From Polytrichum commune (taxonomy: Eukaryota; Streptophyta; Polytrichopsida; Polytrichales; Polytrichaceae): DNA of 64,000 bases. Every line of letters starts with the position of its first letter. Within the stretch, counting starts at the first letter, position 1. The DNA lies in NCBI GenBank assembly GCA_950295325.1, contig OX485808.1, forward strand, positions 40,628,527 through 40,692,526, given 5' to 3'. Of the stretch, positions 11,546 through 22,620 are shown one piece after another. Made by a program: the position numbers and the translations under genes. Below the pieces are notes generated by a model. It searched no databases and was not told where the DNA came from. It worked only from the letters and a program-made list of their open reading frames with translations.

Positions 11546-12113
11546 CGCCCGATGTAGGGCTCTGGTGAGAAGGGAAAATGACTCCCAAGTAGGTGAGAGG
11601 GCAATCACACTTAAAATGCTCAATAAATGCAAGGTGGTTGTGTGCACATATTATAAGGTAATACTTCACAATAGAATACTTCACATAACTGCTTAAGGAA
11701 CCAATGTTTTCCATCTCTTCCACAAGCTCCACTCTGATGATGTGGTTATTGGCAAAGTGGACTCCGAATCGGAGGTCAGTTTCCCCACAACTACCATAGA
11801 AGTTTATCAAAACACTGCATTTAATGGACATGCATTGTTGTGCAAAAGCAACAACATATACACAAACAAACGGTGTTGGAAATGTAAAGCCTCCTCCAGA
11901 GTCCCTCCAGTGCCCACGGACTTGTCCCAAAAATATATTTCCAAATATGTCCCTTTCGCCTCTGTCTCCTATTGGGTGCTCCTGGCCCCCTGTTAAGAAG
12001 TATCAGTCTGAAATATGACAACGTGCCAGTAGGCATTGGAGCCCCAGAAAACTGGAAGCTGGGTTGCATCATTCGTCGATCCCAAGGTCGGAACTAACGA
12101 TGAGATGAGTCTC

Positions 12114-13785
12114 CTCTGAAGCTAGACTTGTATCCATGGTGAAGTTGGAGCCTGGCACTGTCTACATTATGAGGCTCATATTTTAAAATCAAGAGGCAAT
12201 TTAAAGGTTCGGGTATGATCGGTTCATGTCCATTACTGATGAATCATCGCCATCATCATCGTTGTCAACATCGGATTCAACATGCCAAGGATTCCAACTG
12301 CACCATACACAGGAGCAAGCTTTAGTAGACCTGACAAAACTTCAGCTGCAGAGGAATGCTGTGGACAGAAAAGCTTCAGTCACATCACACCAATATTAGC
12401 GGAAACACAAATACAAACACCCCTAGTTCCTACTGAAACATGTAGAATTTTTTATAGAGAATATCGCATAACCTCATAATTCGAGATACTCTATCGAGAT
12501 GGAACGAGTAGTCGCACCGCACCGGCCGTGTTGCACTGGCTACACTCCGTCACACCGCACCGGCTACACCGCATTGGCTACACCGCACAAGCCACACCGC
12601 TCCGACTACATGACAGAACTTGATTGTTTGTGTGACCACCACTATGTTGCAATCAAAGGAAACTCTTTATTCATTGGAAGAAGAGAAGTGACAATCAGCT
12701 AAGCCTCAGCTCTATCTCATGACCTTATCGCACTTGCAGATCAGGACCTAATAGAAAAGCTCCCTTTATTCTCTAAAAGACATTGCAGGATCCCTGAGCT
12801 TCAAGCCTATTTCCTACATGAAAAGACCTTATGGTGCTCGGGGGAAGGGCGAGTGGAAAAAGTGATGAACTACTTGAACAGAGCTCTATGACATGGAAGA
12901 GCCGAGCTCCAGGAAGGACTCAGAGAAAAAATGGAAAAATGGAGAAGCCACTCAAGCTGATCCCCTCAATGCTAAGAGGAGCTCTATAAATCCTATAGGA
13001 AATGGTTTCTTGGCATGACTTGGTAGTTGAAGCTTTCTTGCCAAGGCATGGTGGTTACTGATTGCTTGTGATTTTCCTTATGGGTAAGGGTTGTGGAGTC
13101 CGGGTTTCCCTCTAAATCAAGTGTGATCTTGGAGTGTGAGAGAGGGAGAAGAGAAAGGTAAAAGAAAACTAACGAGCATAAAAGTAAAAAGTAAGTGGTA
13201 AAAAACTTGGGATATCACTACCAATCTACCATGTTGCACGAGCTCAATGCATCAAAAATTTAATTGTGAGATTCACAGGTTGATTGAGCCAGAAAGTCCA
13301 CTTCGCTTTATGTAGCTTCTTGCTCTACTTTTGAGGTCTTGCATGATGTACCTTAGTCCATGTTCTTTTCTCGAGGACAAGAAGAAACAATGTGTAAATC
13401 CCACAAAGATGAGATCACCGTCAGTGAAAGGAAATTATTTAAAAAAAACTAGAATGAGGACCTCATGCACAAAAAGAGCTAAAAATCTACTTAGTTTATT
13501 TTTTGCAATTGATATCAGACACTAGCTCCTTGTAAAGATAGTGTACAATAACATTAAGAGAGTGAAAGAACTTGAGTATCACCTCATCAAAATAATCCTA
13601 GGAATTGCATGGTATGTGACTCACAAAATTGGTTGCAGGCTGAAACCTAGAACTGCTCGCCTTGTGCTAGCTAGAAACTATCAAGGTTCCACAGTCTCCT
13701 TATTTACACTACCAATCACCGGTTTCTATAGATACAAGACAGATGACCATCTACTCAAAACTTTGCCCACCTCATTGGTCAGGGC
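12114..13785. other. sequence present only in left arm
   Basis: Absent from the right arm; the full extra block extends to 13901 and includes the last part of the F-box gene. The junctions share a CTC/GAG microhomology. Contents: a minisatellite of about 14 bp (CACCGCACCGGCTA-type units) at about 12513-12603, and otherwise unrecognised DNA with no supported gene and no clear terminal repeats. Confidence 0.6.
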
Positions 13786-15646
13786 CTAGGAAAGGTTTCG
13801 CAAGGCTGAAAAGAACTTCTGAAGAATATCAGGAAAATGCAAGCGTGCTCCTTCAACTGATCTGTGCTCCCTGTCAATGCTTGGTCCTGCCAGAGAGGGG
13901 CCTCTTTGCAGATTCTTGATAGTATTAGTCGGTCTTATCACAATCCCATCCATGGATATCCCAGTTTTCCACATCCCCCCTTTAGTTGATATCAGGTGGA
14001 CCTGTAGCATACAGCTTGGTTCTTCTCTATCCACAGAAAATTCTGCAACATCATACTCCTGCCAGCGATTGCCAAGGACACGTATCGTTGGTAGCTTGTA
14101 ATTCTCGGTTGCTCGAAGTGCAACTTCAGGTCTCGGGTCCAAGTAACACGCGCACTCCGATACATCAAGGTCGTTCTTTGAGAAGGTGAAATGTACAGGA
14201 TGAGCACTAAAATTTGACGGCCTTTCTAATTGGATTCGCCAGGACAATGTATAAGAACCAGGAGGGAGTGCAACCTCAAAGTCACCACATACTTCAAACC
14301 AGCAAACATTCTTCAATCGTGCAACCTCTGGAAACCTGGTAATCAACTTTACAGAAACTGTGAGATCAGAACCAAGTCGAAGTTTATGCCACTTAAATCA
14401 ATCCAGATTGGCTATATATTAAATGATATTCATGATTGAGCATATAATAAAAACCAAAATCATGCTATGGTATGTCTAGGAGCTGAATAAGGAAACCATT
14501 CATGCCATGATGTTAAATGCTCTCAAGAGTTGGACCTAATTATTTCTCAACTGTATTATTCACTTGGAAGGTGCAGCTGAAACTTTCTCAGATCTGAACT
14601 GGTCATCATAATACTCCATCATGTGTTATTCACATAGGCAAGAAGGCAAGAGGTGCAATTCATTTCCAGCAGACACAAAACACTGACAAAAAAATTTCAC
14701 AACCACAGTCGATTCTCTAGGTGAAGAGACGTACAATGAGTTTTCGTTCGGTATCCAATTCCAGTACTCAGGTGTGTCGCCCCACGTTATGCGTAATGCC
14801 CTTGCTGATATGCTCAAGATGACTCCTCCCGTTTCCCGGTCTATCCAGTAAGCCTATTTTGCACAAGTCAAAAACCATGTCATCAGCAGTTCCTATGCAC
14901 AATAGGATAAGGTTTTCATAAATGATAAATTTGCATCTGAATTAGTGGACGAAGAATGTTTGAGCCTGCTACCACTCTCCGAAGACCTCAATCGCAACTA
15001 AAAAATTACCACTCAATTCACACTTTCTTCACAGAAAGGCATGCACATGGCGCTTAGGATGGATCTCAAAGTTGCTCATAAACAATAATTGCAAGAGAGG
15101 GCGATACTAATAAATCCATTTTCGGATGAGTTCAATAGGTTCGCAATTCACGGACATGTCCATAATGGCTTTTAATCTGAATCTTGACATCTCTGCAAAG
15201 AGAGAGGGAGACATCATCGGAGTTCGGACATGAAGCGACAGGCAAAATTTCGGAGTGGAGAGCATAACAAAACGAACCTTTGTTCCCTCTGCGAAGAACT
15301 TTGGTGTGGTGAGATAGTTGTAGATGTCTTTTTTGCTTTTAAACACCGGTTTTGGATCCGTTATGAGCTCTAACATATCCATGTGACCAGGTGGGAGCAG
15401 ACTGGCCCAAACTGAGTCAGATTGTGAAGCCAAATGGTAAGACTGGCATACATATGCTGCTTTCGCAACTTCTCGGGGAGGAAGGCAGGAGAGTATTGTG
15501 GCGATGCAGGCCTCGGGCAGATCGAGCAGCCCGTTCGACGTTTCCACAGAACCGCCGCTGGATTCTTCATTGCGCATTGGTTCACCCACAGTCGGCCCCT
15601 GTTCTTCTTCGATCCATGCGTCTGCCATGTGTTCGCTGCCTTCCAT
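13786..15646 (-). CDS. F-box/PP2-like protein, left copy
   Basis: Three exons on the minus strand: 15278-15646, 14735-14853 and 13786-14335. The GT..AG introns and matching phases give 345 aa. The F-box is at about residues 41-84 (LPEACIATILSCLPPREV..). The phloem-protein-2-like domain begins AYWIDRETGGVILSISARAL, contains ITWGDTPEYWNWIP and NVCWFEVCG, and ends GMWKTGISMDGIVIRP. This is the plant F-box PP2-A/B type architecture: the F-box recruits an SCF ubiquitin ligase through SKP1, and the PP2 domain is lectin-like and may bind glycans or a substrate. A 40-odd-residue C-terminal extension after the PP2 domain is absent from the right copy. Start chosen at the first ATG of the conserved frame (MEGSEHMADAW). 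Confidence 0.9.
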
Positions 15647-15769
15647 TGCTCAACAATGTTATCTTGTTGGTATGTAGGCTTTGGGACTTTAGAACTGGCT
15701 TCCGCGTTCCTTTGGACGTCACCTGAATCCTCGCAACCAAAATCGGAGTCATCTTCATGTTAAAGAAAT

Positions 15770-16740
15770 CAACAATTTTTAGCGTCCGATGACCTCGCTC
15801 TGGTCCAAAACAAGGATTAAGGGACCTCCTTAGGACTGCACCAAGACAGTGGGCTAAGGTTTCTAGTGATCGAACTATTAATAACACAACATAAAGTGCA
15901 GCATCCGTAAATTACACCAACTCCCCTGCGAGGATCATTCTATTTCTTTTCTATGTGGTAAAAGAGTTCTCGAAAGCCACCTGAAATTACTTGGAGTAGA
16001 CCTCGGCCTCTCTAAGAAATGAACGACCGGACTTGAGCCGCTGTTGATGCAGTGCACAACATTCAGCATCCGACGACCTCGCTCTGGTTCAGAAACAAGG
16101 ATCCAAAGAACCTCTTCAGGACTGCACGAACACAACGCGCTAAGGTTCCAGGTGATCGAAATATTACTACCATTAAAACTCCAGCATCCGTAAATTACAG
16201 GAACTCCCTTGCCAATATCATCGTATTTCTAATCATCGAATTTCTACTGACACCATCGAAACTCCAGCATCTGCAAACGAAACCAACTCCCCTGCAAAAA
16301 TCATGTTGTTTGCCTTTCTATGTGGTAAAGAATTCTTGAAAGTCACCTTCAGTTACCTGAAATAGACGTCCCCTTTCCTGAGAATGAATAAGCCAGACTT
16401 GAGTCCCTGTTCATGCACTCTAACAATCTCTAGAGTCTTTTAACTCTGTTCGCAAAAAAGGAATTACAGGACCTCCTTAGGGATGCACTAACACAAAGCG
16501 CTAAGGTTTCTGGTGATCAAACTCTTAATCACACAATAGGAACTGCAGCATCCGTGGATTATACTAACTTCCGTGCCAAGACCACCGTATTTCCCTTTCT
16601 ATGTGGTAAATGAAATCTCGAAGTTGCTTAGCTTACCTGTGATAGACGTCAGCCTTCCTAAAAATAAATCTGCTAGAGTTTGAGGCGCTGCCGATGCAGT
16701 CTAACAATCTTCAAGCCCTCTTTGACCTCACCATTGTCGG
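15770..16740 (-). repeat. three imperfect leader repeats, left arm
   Basis: Three related units precede the F-box gene. The landmark CTATGTGGTA lies at 15951, 16318 and 16599 (spacing 367 and 281). Each unit also has CTAAGGTTTC/CTAAGGTTCC and GCATCCGT. Read on the minus strand, the unit boundaries carry donor-like sites such as ATCACAG|GTAAGC and TTTCAG|GTAACT. They therefore may be duplicated 5'-UTR exons with introns. No long reading frame runs through them. Confidence 0.7.
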
Positions 16741-16839
16741 TAACTAGGCTCCACTATGAAAATTTCTGTGATCGAAGTCTGCGAGATCGGCCATAAGTTT
16801 TGGCCGACAAAGTGGCGTAACATTACCGAACCCACTGCC

Positions 16840-17040
16840 GTTTACTCAGTCAGGGCCTCGGCCTCGGGAGCCACGACCCGGCCTCGGCCATAGGGGCGGG
16901 ACAGTGGCGAGGCCGCATCTCGCTGCCCGCCCGGCAGCGGGGTGACCGCAGCCCGACAACTCCTCGAGCTTCTCACTACACACGCAAGCACAAATAACTC
17001 ATTTTTTGCAAAGGACACCACTTTCATGACCATCAGTCAC
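16840..17040 (-). promoter_or_regulatory. GC-rich 5' region of left F-box gene
   Basis: A GC- and CpG-rich island with CCTCGGCC repeats at 16845-16960 stands out from AT-rich surroundings. It is about 1.2 kb upstream of the start codon, beyond the leader repeats. The equivalent sequence lies at about 19085-19200 in the right arm. It plausibly marks the transcription start region; no TATA box was assigned. Confidence 0.4.
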
Positions 17041-17348
17041 TGATGGACGGCGAGCGGTTTGACAGGATATATTGAATGTTTTGAAGTCTTCTTGATAACA
17101 GGAGGCAGAATTATAAATTTGTTCAACAAATAAGGGATTCCGTAGATCTGCTTGGATCTATTGCACAAAACTTGGCTTCGATAAACTTTCATACCTCTAA
17201 AAGAATAATTCGTTCAAAAATATTGCATGAAAACTTGAAGAGGTAACGAAAAGATCGAGTCACGAAACATGGACGCATCTACCGTAACTTAGTGAAGGAC
17301 ATGGTGCACTTGGGAATTGGAGATGTCCATGGTTCATGCATCTTGGCA

Positions 17349-18901
17349 GAAATTGGCCTGACCTATCCTTCGGATGCAGAAATTATACTTCAAATGGTTG
17401 GATTCTGGGGCCAGGAATACAAGTTTTCTCACTGATAATTATTCAGAAAAAATTAACCTCATTGACAACTAATTTAGGAGCAGGAAGTCTGTGGATGGAG
17501 AATCCAACCACTCGGTGGCCTGTTATGTAGATTTTGTTCACTTCCTAGTTAAGTAACACATTCGGGGCAGCTAAAGGTTGTCTTGGAAGTGAGTGCACAC
17601 CAGGAAGGATTACATGCAGGTGGATCTAACGACAACAATGAGAGGAATTTTCACAATGAAGTCGGCCCTCAGGTGCAAGGATTCATGCCGAAGCCTGGAA
17701 ATATATGGTGCCTAGATCCGATTGGGGTAATGAATGAGAGAATCCATGTAAGTCGCGGCATTTGTAGAGGAGATCAAGTTGGCATGCATCCCGCACCAAC
17801 TTCTCACCAGCACCGAGTGAGTCCTGACTTGACCCAGTTAATTGAGTACAGATCGAGAGGATGCCCCTCACCTACACCACACCCCTCTTTCTTAGCATCC
17901 GCTATGCCGGACCTTCCAAAGTCGTTTATAAACCCAAAAGAACTGCGAAATCTAAGCATTCTATGCTATTACAGCGTGCCGCACCCCCCCCCCCCCCCCA
18001 GCGTGCAAAGATCACCGTACAGCAGATGATGAGGTCATACACCCTTGATACCCCTCTTGAGTACTCCAAGGATACCGGGGATCGTTAATTGGGTAGACAA
18101 GATTAAAACTATCCACAGGCAGAGTTTGTAAATCAATGTTTAGAGGTTAAAACGATGTAGGTTTGAAGTATTTTCGTCTTTGTGCACTCTGGAACTAATT
18201 CTATCCGTGTCAGATTACAGATGAGAGCTCTAGCATGGATTCAAATCACATGATCGTGTGTACCGATAGTATTGACTTGCCTCTAGCTACATGAAGTCTT
18301 AATCCAACCAATTATCGCTTAGCGGTGCCGAGAGGTTCTTCTGAGATGTCTTGCAAACGAGTATCCATTTGGCACCCTGCATGGAGGAGTCCTGTCAATG
18401 TTCTCCTTGGAGTGGAGGGTGCAGCTTCATGCCCATAAGGTTTGCAGCTGTATTCAGCAATTCACAAACATAGAAGCCCCGAGATTGAGCTCGACGATTC
18501 TCTTTGCGCTTGGGGCAATGACGCAGTTACTGAGGTGAAACCGAGACGCGTCAATTGCTGGTTGAAAACTATTTCCAACCCCCTGCGGTGCCCGCAAGGG
18601 CGCCCCAGAATTTCTGGAAGGTCTGCCAAAGTGTCGGACCTCACAATCTAACCTATTACGTATATTGCAAACCTTGAGAATTAATTTTGTGAAAGTGGCG
18701 GTTTTATTGAAGTTTCTTATTGGAAAATCAAGTGTTACATGGATGAAAACTGTAATGTTGCTGCAAAAGATCTTGGAGTTTGCCAAAGCATGACAAATGG
18801 GGAATTCTTCGTGCTTAACTTTTAGTGTTCTCAACATTCTCGCCTCGCCCTTGGCACTCTGATAGAGTTACAATTCAGCGCGCGTGCAAAGAACGTGTAG
18901 A
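17349..18901. other. unique spacer between the inverted arms
   Basis: This 1.55-kb segment has no counterpart in either arm and separates two divergently oriented genes. It has a run of 16 C at 17984-17999. Open frames here (up to 148 codons at 17583-18029) show no recognisable protein and cross the C-run. The spacer may hold distal promoter or enhancer sequence for the pair. Confidence 0.5.
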
Positions 18902-19299
18902 GCAAGATGCATGAACCATGGACATCTCCGATTCCCAAGTGCACCATGTCCTTCACTAAGTTTCGGTAGATGCGTCCATGTTTCGTGACTCGATCTTTTC
19001 GTTACCTCTTCAAGTTTTCATGCAATATTTTTGAACGAATTATTCTTTTAGAGGTATGAAAGCTAATCGAAGCCAAGTTTTGTGCAATAGATTGAAGAGG
19101 CAGCGAGATGCAGCCTCGCCACTGTCCCGCCCCTATGGCCGAGGCCGGGTCGTGGCTCCCGAGGCCGAGGCCCTGACTGAGTAAACGGCAGTGGGTTCGG
19201 TAATGTTACGCCACTTTGTCGGCCAAAACTTATGGTCGATCTCGCAGACTTCGATCACAGAAATTTTCATAGTGGAGCCTAGTTACCGACAATGGTGAG

Positions 19300-20270
19300 G
19301 TCAAAGAGGGCTTGAAGATTGTTAGACTGCATCGGCAGCGCCTCAAACTCTAGCAGATTTATTTTTAGGAAGGCTGACGTCTATCACAGGTAAGCTAAGC
19401 AACTTCGAGATTTCATTTACCACATAGAAAGGGAAATACGGTGGTCTTGGCACGGAAGTTAGTATAATCCACGGATGCTGCAGTTCCTATTGTGTGATTA
19501 AGAGTTTGATCACCAGAAACCTTAGCGCTTTGTGTTAGTGCATCCCTAAGGAGGTCCTGTAATTCCTTTTTTGCGAACAGAGTTAAAAGACTCTAGAGAT
19601 TGTTAGAGTGCATGAACAGGGACTCAAGTCTGGCTTATTCATTCTCAGGAAAGGGGACGTCTATTTCAGGTAACTGAAGGTGACTTTCAAGAATTCTTTA
19701 CCACATAGAAAGGCAAACAACATGATTTTTGCAGGGGAGTTGGTTTCGTTTGCAGATGCTGGAGTTTCGATGGTGTCAGTAGAAATTCGATGATTAGAAA
19801 TACGATGATATTGGCAAGGGAGTTCCTGTAATTTACGGATGCTGGAGTTTTAATGGTAGTAATATTTCGATCACCTGGAACCTTAGCGCGTTGTGTTCGT
19901 GCAGTCCTGAAGAGGTTCTTTGGATCCTTGTTTCTGAACCAGAGCGAGGTCGTCGGATGCTGAATGTTGTGCACTGCATCAACAGCGGCTCAAGTCCGGT
20001 CGTTCATTTCTTAGAGAGGCCGAGGTCTACTCCAAGTAATTTCAGGTGGCTTTCGAGAACTCTTTTACCACATAGAAAAGAAATAGAATGATCCTCGCAG
20101 GGGAGTTGGTGTAATTTACGGATGCTGCACTTTATGTTGTGTTATTAATAGTTCGATCACTAGAAACCTTAGCCCACTGTCTTGGTGCAGTCCTAAGGAG
20201 GTCCCTTAATCCTTGTTTTGGACCAGAGCGAGGTCATCGGGCGCTAAAAATTGTTGATTTCTTTAACATG
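19300..20270 (+). repeat. three imperfect leader repeats, right arm
   Basis: Mirror of the left-arm leader repeats, with TACCACATAG landmarks near 19419, 19700 and 20068. A 288-base open frame here (19687-19974, minus strand) encodes exactly the same 95 residues as its left-arm counterpart (16052-16339), although it is unlikely to be a gene. This shows that the leader is almost identical between arms. Confidence 0.75.
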
Positions 20271-20379
20271 AAGATGACTCCGATTTTGGTTGCGAGGATT
20301 CAGGTGACGTCCAAAGGAGCGCGGAAGCCAGTTCTAAAGTCCCAAAGCCTACATACCAACAAGATAACATTGTTGAGCA

Positions 20380-22178
20380 ATGGAAGGCAGCGAACACATG
20401 GCAGACGCATGGATCGAAGAAGAACAGGGGCCAATTGTGGGTGAACCTATGCGCAATGGAGAATCCAGCGGCGGTTCTGTTAAAAACACGAGAGGGCTGC
20501 CCGACCTGCCCGAGGCCTGCATCGCCACAATACTCTCCTGCCTTTCTCCCCGAGAAGCTGCGAAAGCAGCGTGCGTGTCCAAGTCTTACCATTTGGCTTC
20601 ACAATCTGACTCAGTTTGGGACAGTCTGCTCCCACCTGGTTACATGGACATGCTAGATCTTATATCGGATCCAAAACCGATGTTTAAAAGCAAAAAAGAC
20701 ATCTACAACTATCTCACCACACCAAAGTTCTTCGCAGAGGGAACAAAGGTTCGTTTTGTTATTCTCTCCACTCCGGAATTCTGCCTGTCGCTTCATGTCC
20801 GAACTCCGATGATGTCTCCCTCTCTCTTTGCAGAGATACCAGGATTCAGATCAAAAGCCATTATGCACATGTATTTGAATTGCGAACCTATTGAAGTCAT
20901 CCGGAAAGGGATATATTAGTTATCGCCCCTCTCTTGCAATTATTGATTATGAGCAACTTTGAGATCCTTCCTAAGCGCTATGTCCATGCCTTTCTGTGAA
21001 GAAAGTGTGAATTGAGTGGTAATCTTCAGTTAGGATCAAGGTCTTCGGAGAGTGGTAGCAGGCTCAAACATTCTACGTCCACTAATTCAGATGCAATTAT
21101 GTCCTTTTGCTTCGGTGGCAATGTACCTCTCCAGTTATGCATGCCTTTGGTCGAATCGCTTCTGTTTACCATTTATGAAAACCTTATCGTACCGTGGATA
21201 GGAACTGCTAATGACATGGTTTTTGACTTGTGCAAAATAGGCTTACTGGATAGACCGGGGAACGGGAGGAGTCATCTTGAGCATATCGGCAAGGGGATTA
21301 TGCATAACGTGGGGCAACACACCTGCGTACTGGAATTGGATACCGAACAGAAACTCATTGTACGTCGCTTCACCTAGAGAATCGACTGTGGTTGTGATAA
21401 AATTTTGTCAGTGCTTTATGTCTGCTGGAAACGAATTGCACCTCTTGCCTTCTTACCTATGTGAATTACACATGATGGAATTCTATGATGAGCAGTTCAG
21501 ATTTGAGAGGGTTTCAGCTGCACCTTCCAAATGAATGGGACAGTTGAGAAGTAATTAGGTCCAACTCTTGAGAGCAATTTAATATCATGGCATGAATGGT
21601 TTCCTTATACAGCTCCCAGACATCATCACAGCATGATTTTGGTATTTATTATATGCTCGATCATGAATATCATTTATAAACATAATATGGACTGATTTAA
21701 GTGGCATAAACTTCGACTTGGTTCTGATCTCATAGTTTCTGTAAAGCTGATTACCAGGTTTCCAGAGGTTGCACGATTGAAGAATGTTTGCTGGTTTGAA
21801 GTATGTGGTGACTTTGAGGTTGCACTCCCTCCTGGTTCTTATACATTGTCCTGGCGAATCCAATTAGAAAGGCCGACTAATTTTAGTGCTCATCCTGTAC
21901 ATTTCACCTTCTCAAAGAACGACCTTGGTGTATCGGAGTGCGTGTGTTACTTCGACCCAAGACCTGAAGTTGCACTTCGAGCAACTGAGAATTACAAGCT
22001 ACCAACGATACATGTCCTCGGCAATCGCTGGCAGGAGTACGATGTTGCAGAATTTTCTGTGGATAGAGAAGAACCAAGCTGTATGCTACGGGTCCACCTG
22101 ATATCAATTAAAGGGGGGATGTGGAAAAATGGGATATCCATGGATGGGATTGTCATAAGACCGACTAATATTATCTAG
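20380..22178 (+). CDS. F-box/PP2-like protein, right copy
   Basis: Three exons, 20380-20748, 21241-21359 and 21758-22178, with GT..AG introns; phases agree and give 302 aa. The architecture matches the left copy: F-box at about residues 41-84 (LPEACIATILSCLSPREA), then the PP2 domain with AYWIDRGTGGVILSISARGL, ITWGNTPAYWNWIP, NVCWFEVCG and GMWKNGISMDGIVIRPTNII. It ends at a TAG where the left copy has AAG, so it lacks the left copy's C-terminal tail; all of the PP2 domain is kept. It differs from the left copy at about 17 of 123 residues in exon 1, 6 of 40 in exon 2 and 9 of about 139 in exon 3. 302 aa is close to the usual size of plant F-box/PP2 proteins, so it is probably functional. Confidence 0.9.
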
Positions 22179-22620
22179 GATCTGCAAAGAGACTCATCTC
22201 ATCTTTAGTTCCGATCTCGGCATTGACGAATGATGCAACCCAGCTTCCAGTTTTCTGGGCCTCCAATGTCTACTAGCACGTTGTCATATTTCAGACTGGT
22301 ACTTCATAACAAGGAGCCAGGACCCAATAGGAGGCAGAGGCGAAGCAATATGTTTGGAAATATATTTCTGGGATGAGTCCGTGGGCACTGGAGAGACTTT
22401 GGAGGTGGATTTACATTTCCAATACCATTTGTTTGTGTATATGTTGTTGCTTTTGCACAGCAATGCATATCTATGAAATGCACTGTTTGATAAATTACTA
22501 TGGTAGTTGTGGGGAAACTGACCTCCAATGCAGAGCGCACTTTGCCAAAAACAACATCATCAGAGTGGTGCTTGTCGAAGAGATGGAAAACATTGGTTCC
22601 TTAAGCAGTTATGTGAAGTG

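Larger units (their letters stand above)
11681..17348. repeat. left arm of large inverted duplication
   Basis: This segment is the reverse complement of 18902-22620. It contains an F-box/PP2 gene on the minus strand with its long 5' leader. Relative to the right arm it has an extra 1,788 bp at 12114-13901 and roughly 240 bp near 16930-17165. Similarity stops at the outer edge near 11681 and at the inner edge near 17348. The non-coding leader region is nearly identical between arms; genes and introns are more diverged. Confidence 0.9.
18902..22620. repeat. right arm of large inverted duplication
   Basis: Reverse complement of 11681-17348 apart from deletions. The inner end is at AGCAAGATGCATGAACCATG and the outer end is near CAGTTATGTGAAGTG. 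It carries the second F-box/PP2 gene on the plus strand, so the two genes are head to head around a 1.55-kb spacer. Confidence 0.9.

Noticed and set aside
11388-11930. 180-codon minus-strand ORF across the minisatellite
   Set aside because: The frame is open because of the short repeat; it yields only His/Pro/Ala repeats and then runs through the degenerate outer part of the inverted arm.
15391-15763. Plus-strand ORFs opposite the left F-box exon
   Set aside because: Antisense shadows of the conserved F-box coding exon.
16052-16339. 95-codon ORF identical in both arms (16052-16339 and 19687-19974)
   Set aside because: Identity reflects near-identical DNA of the leader repeats; composition and lack of domains do not support a protein, although it was useful as a measure of arm identity.
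17583-18029. 148-codon ORF in the spacer between the F-box arms
   Set aside because: No recognisable domain, the frame crosses a 16-C run, and no flanking gene structure was seen.
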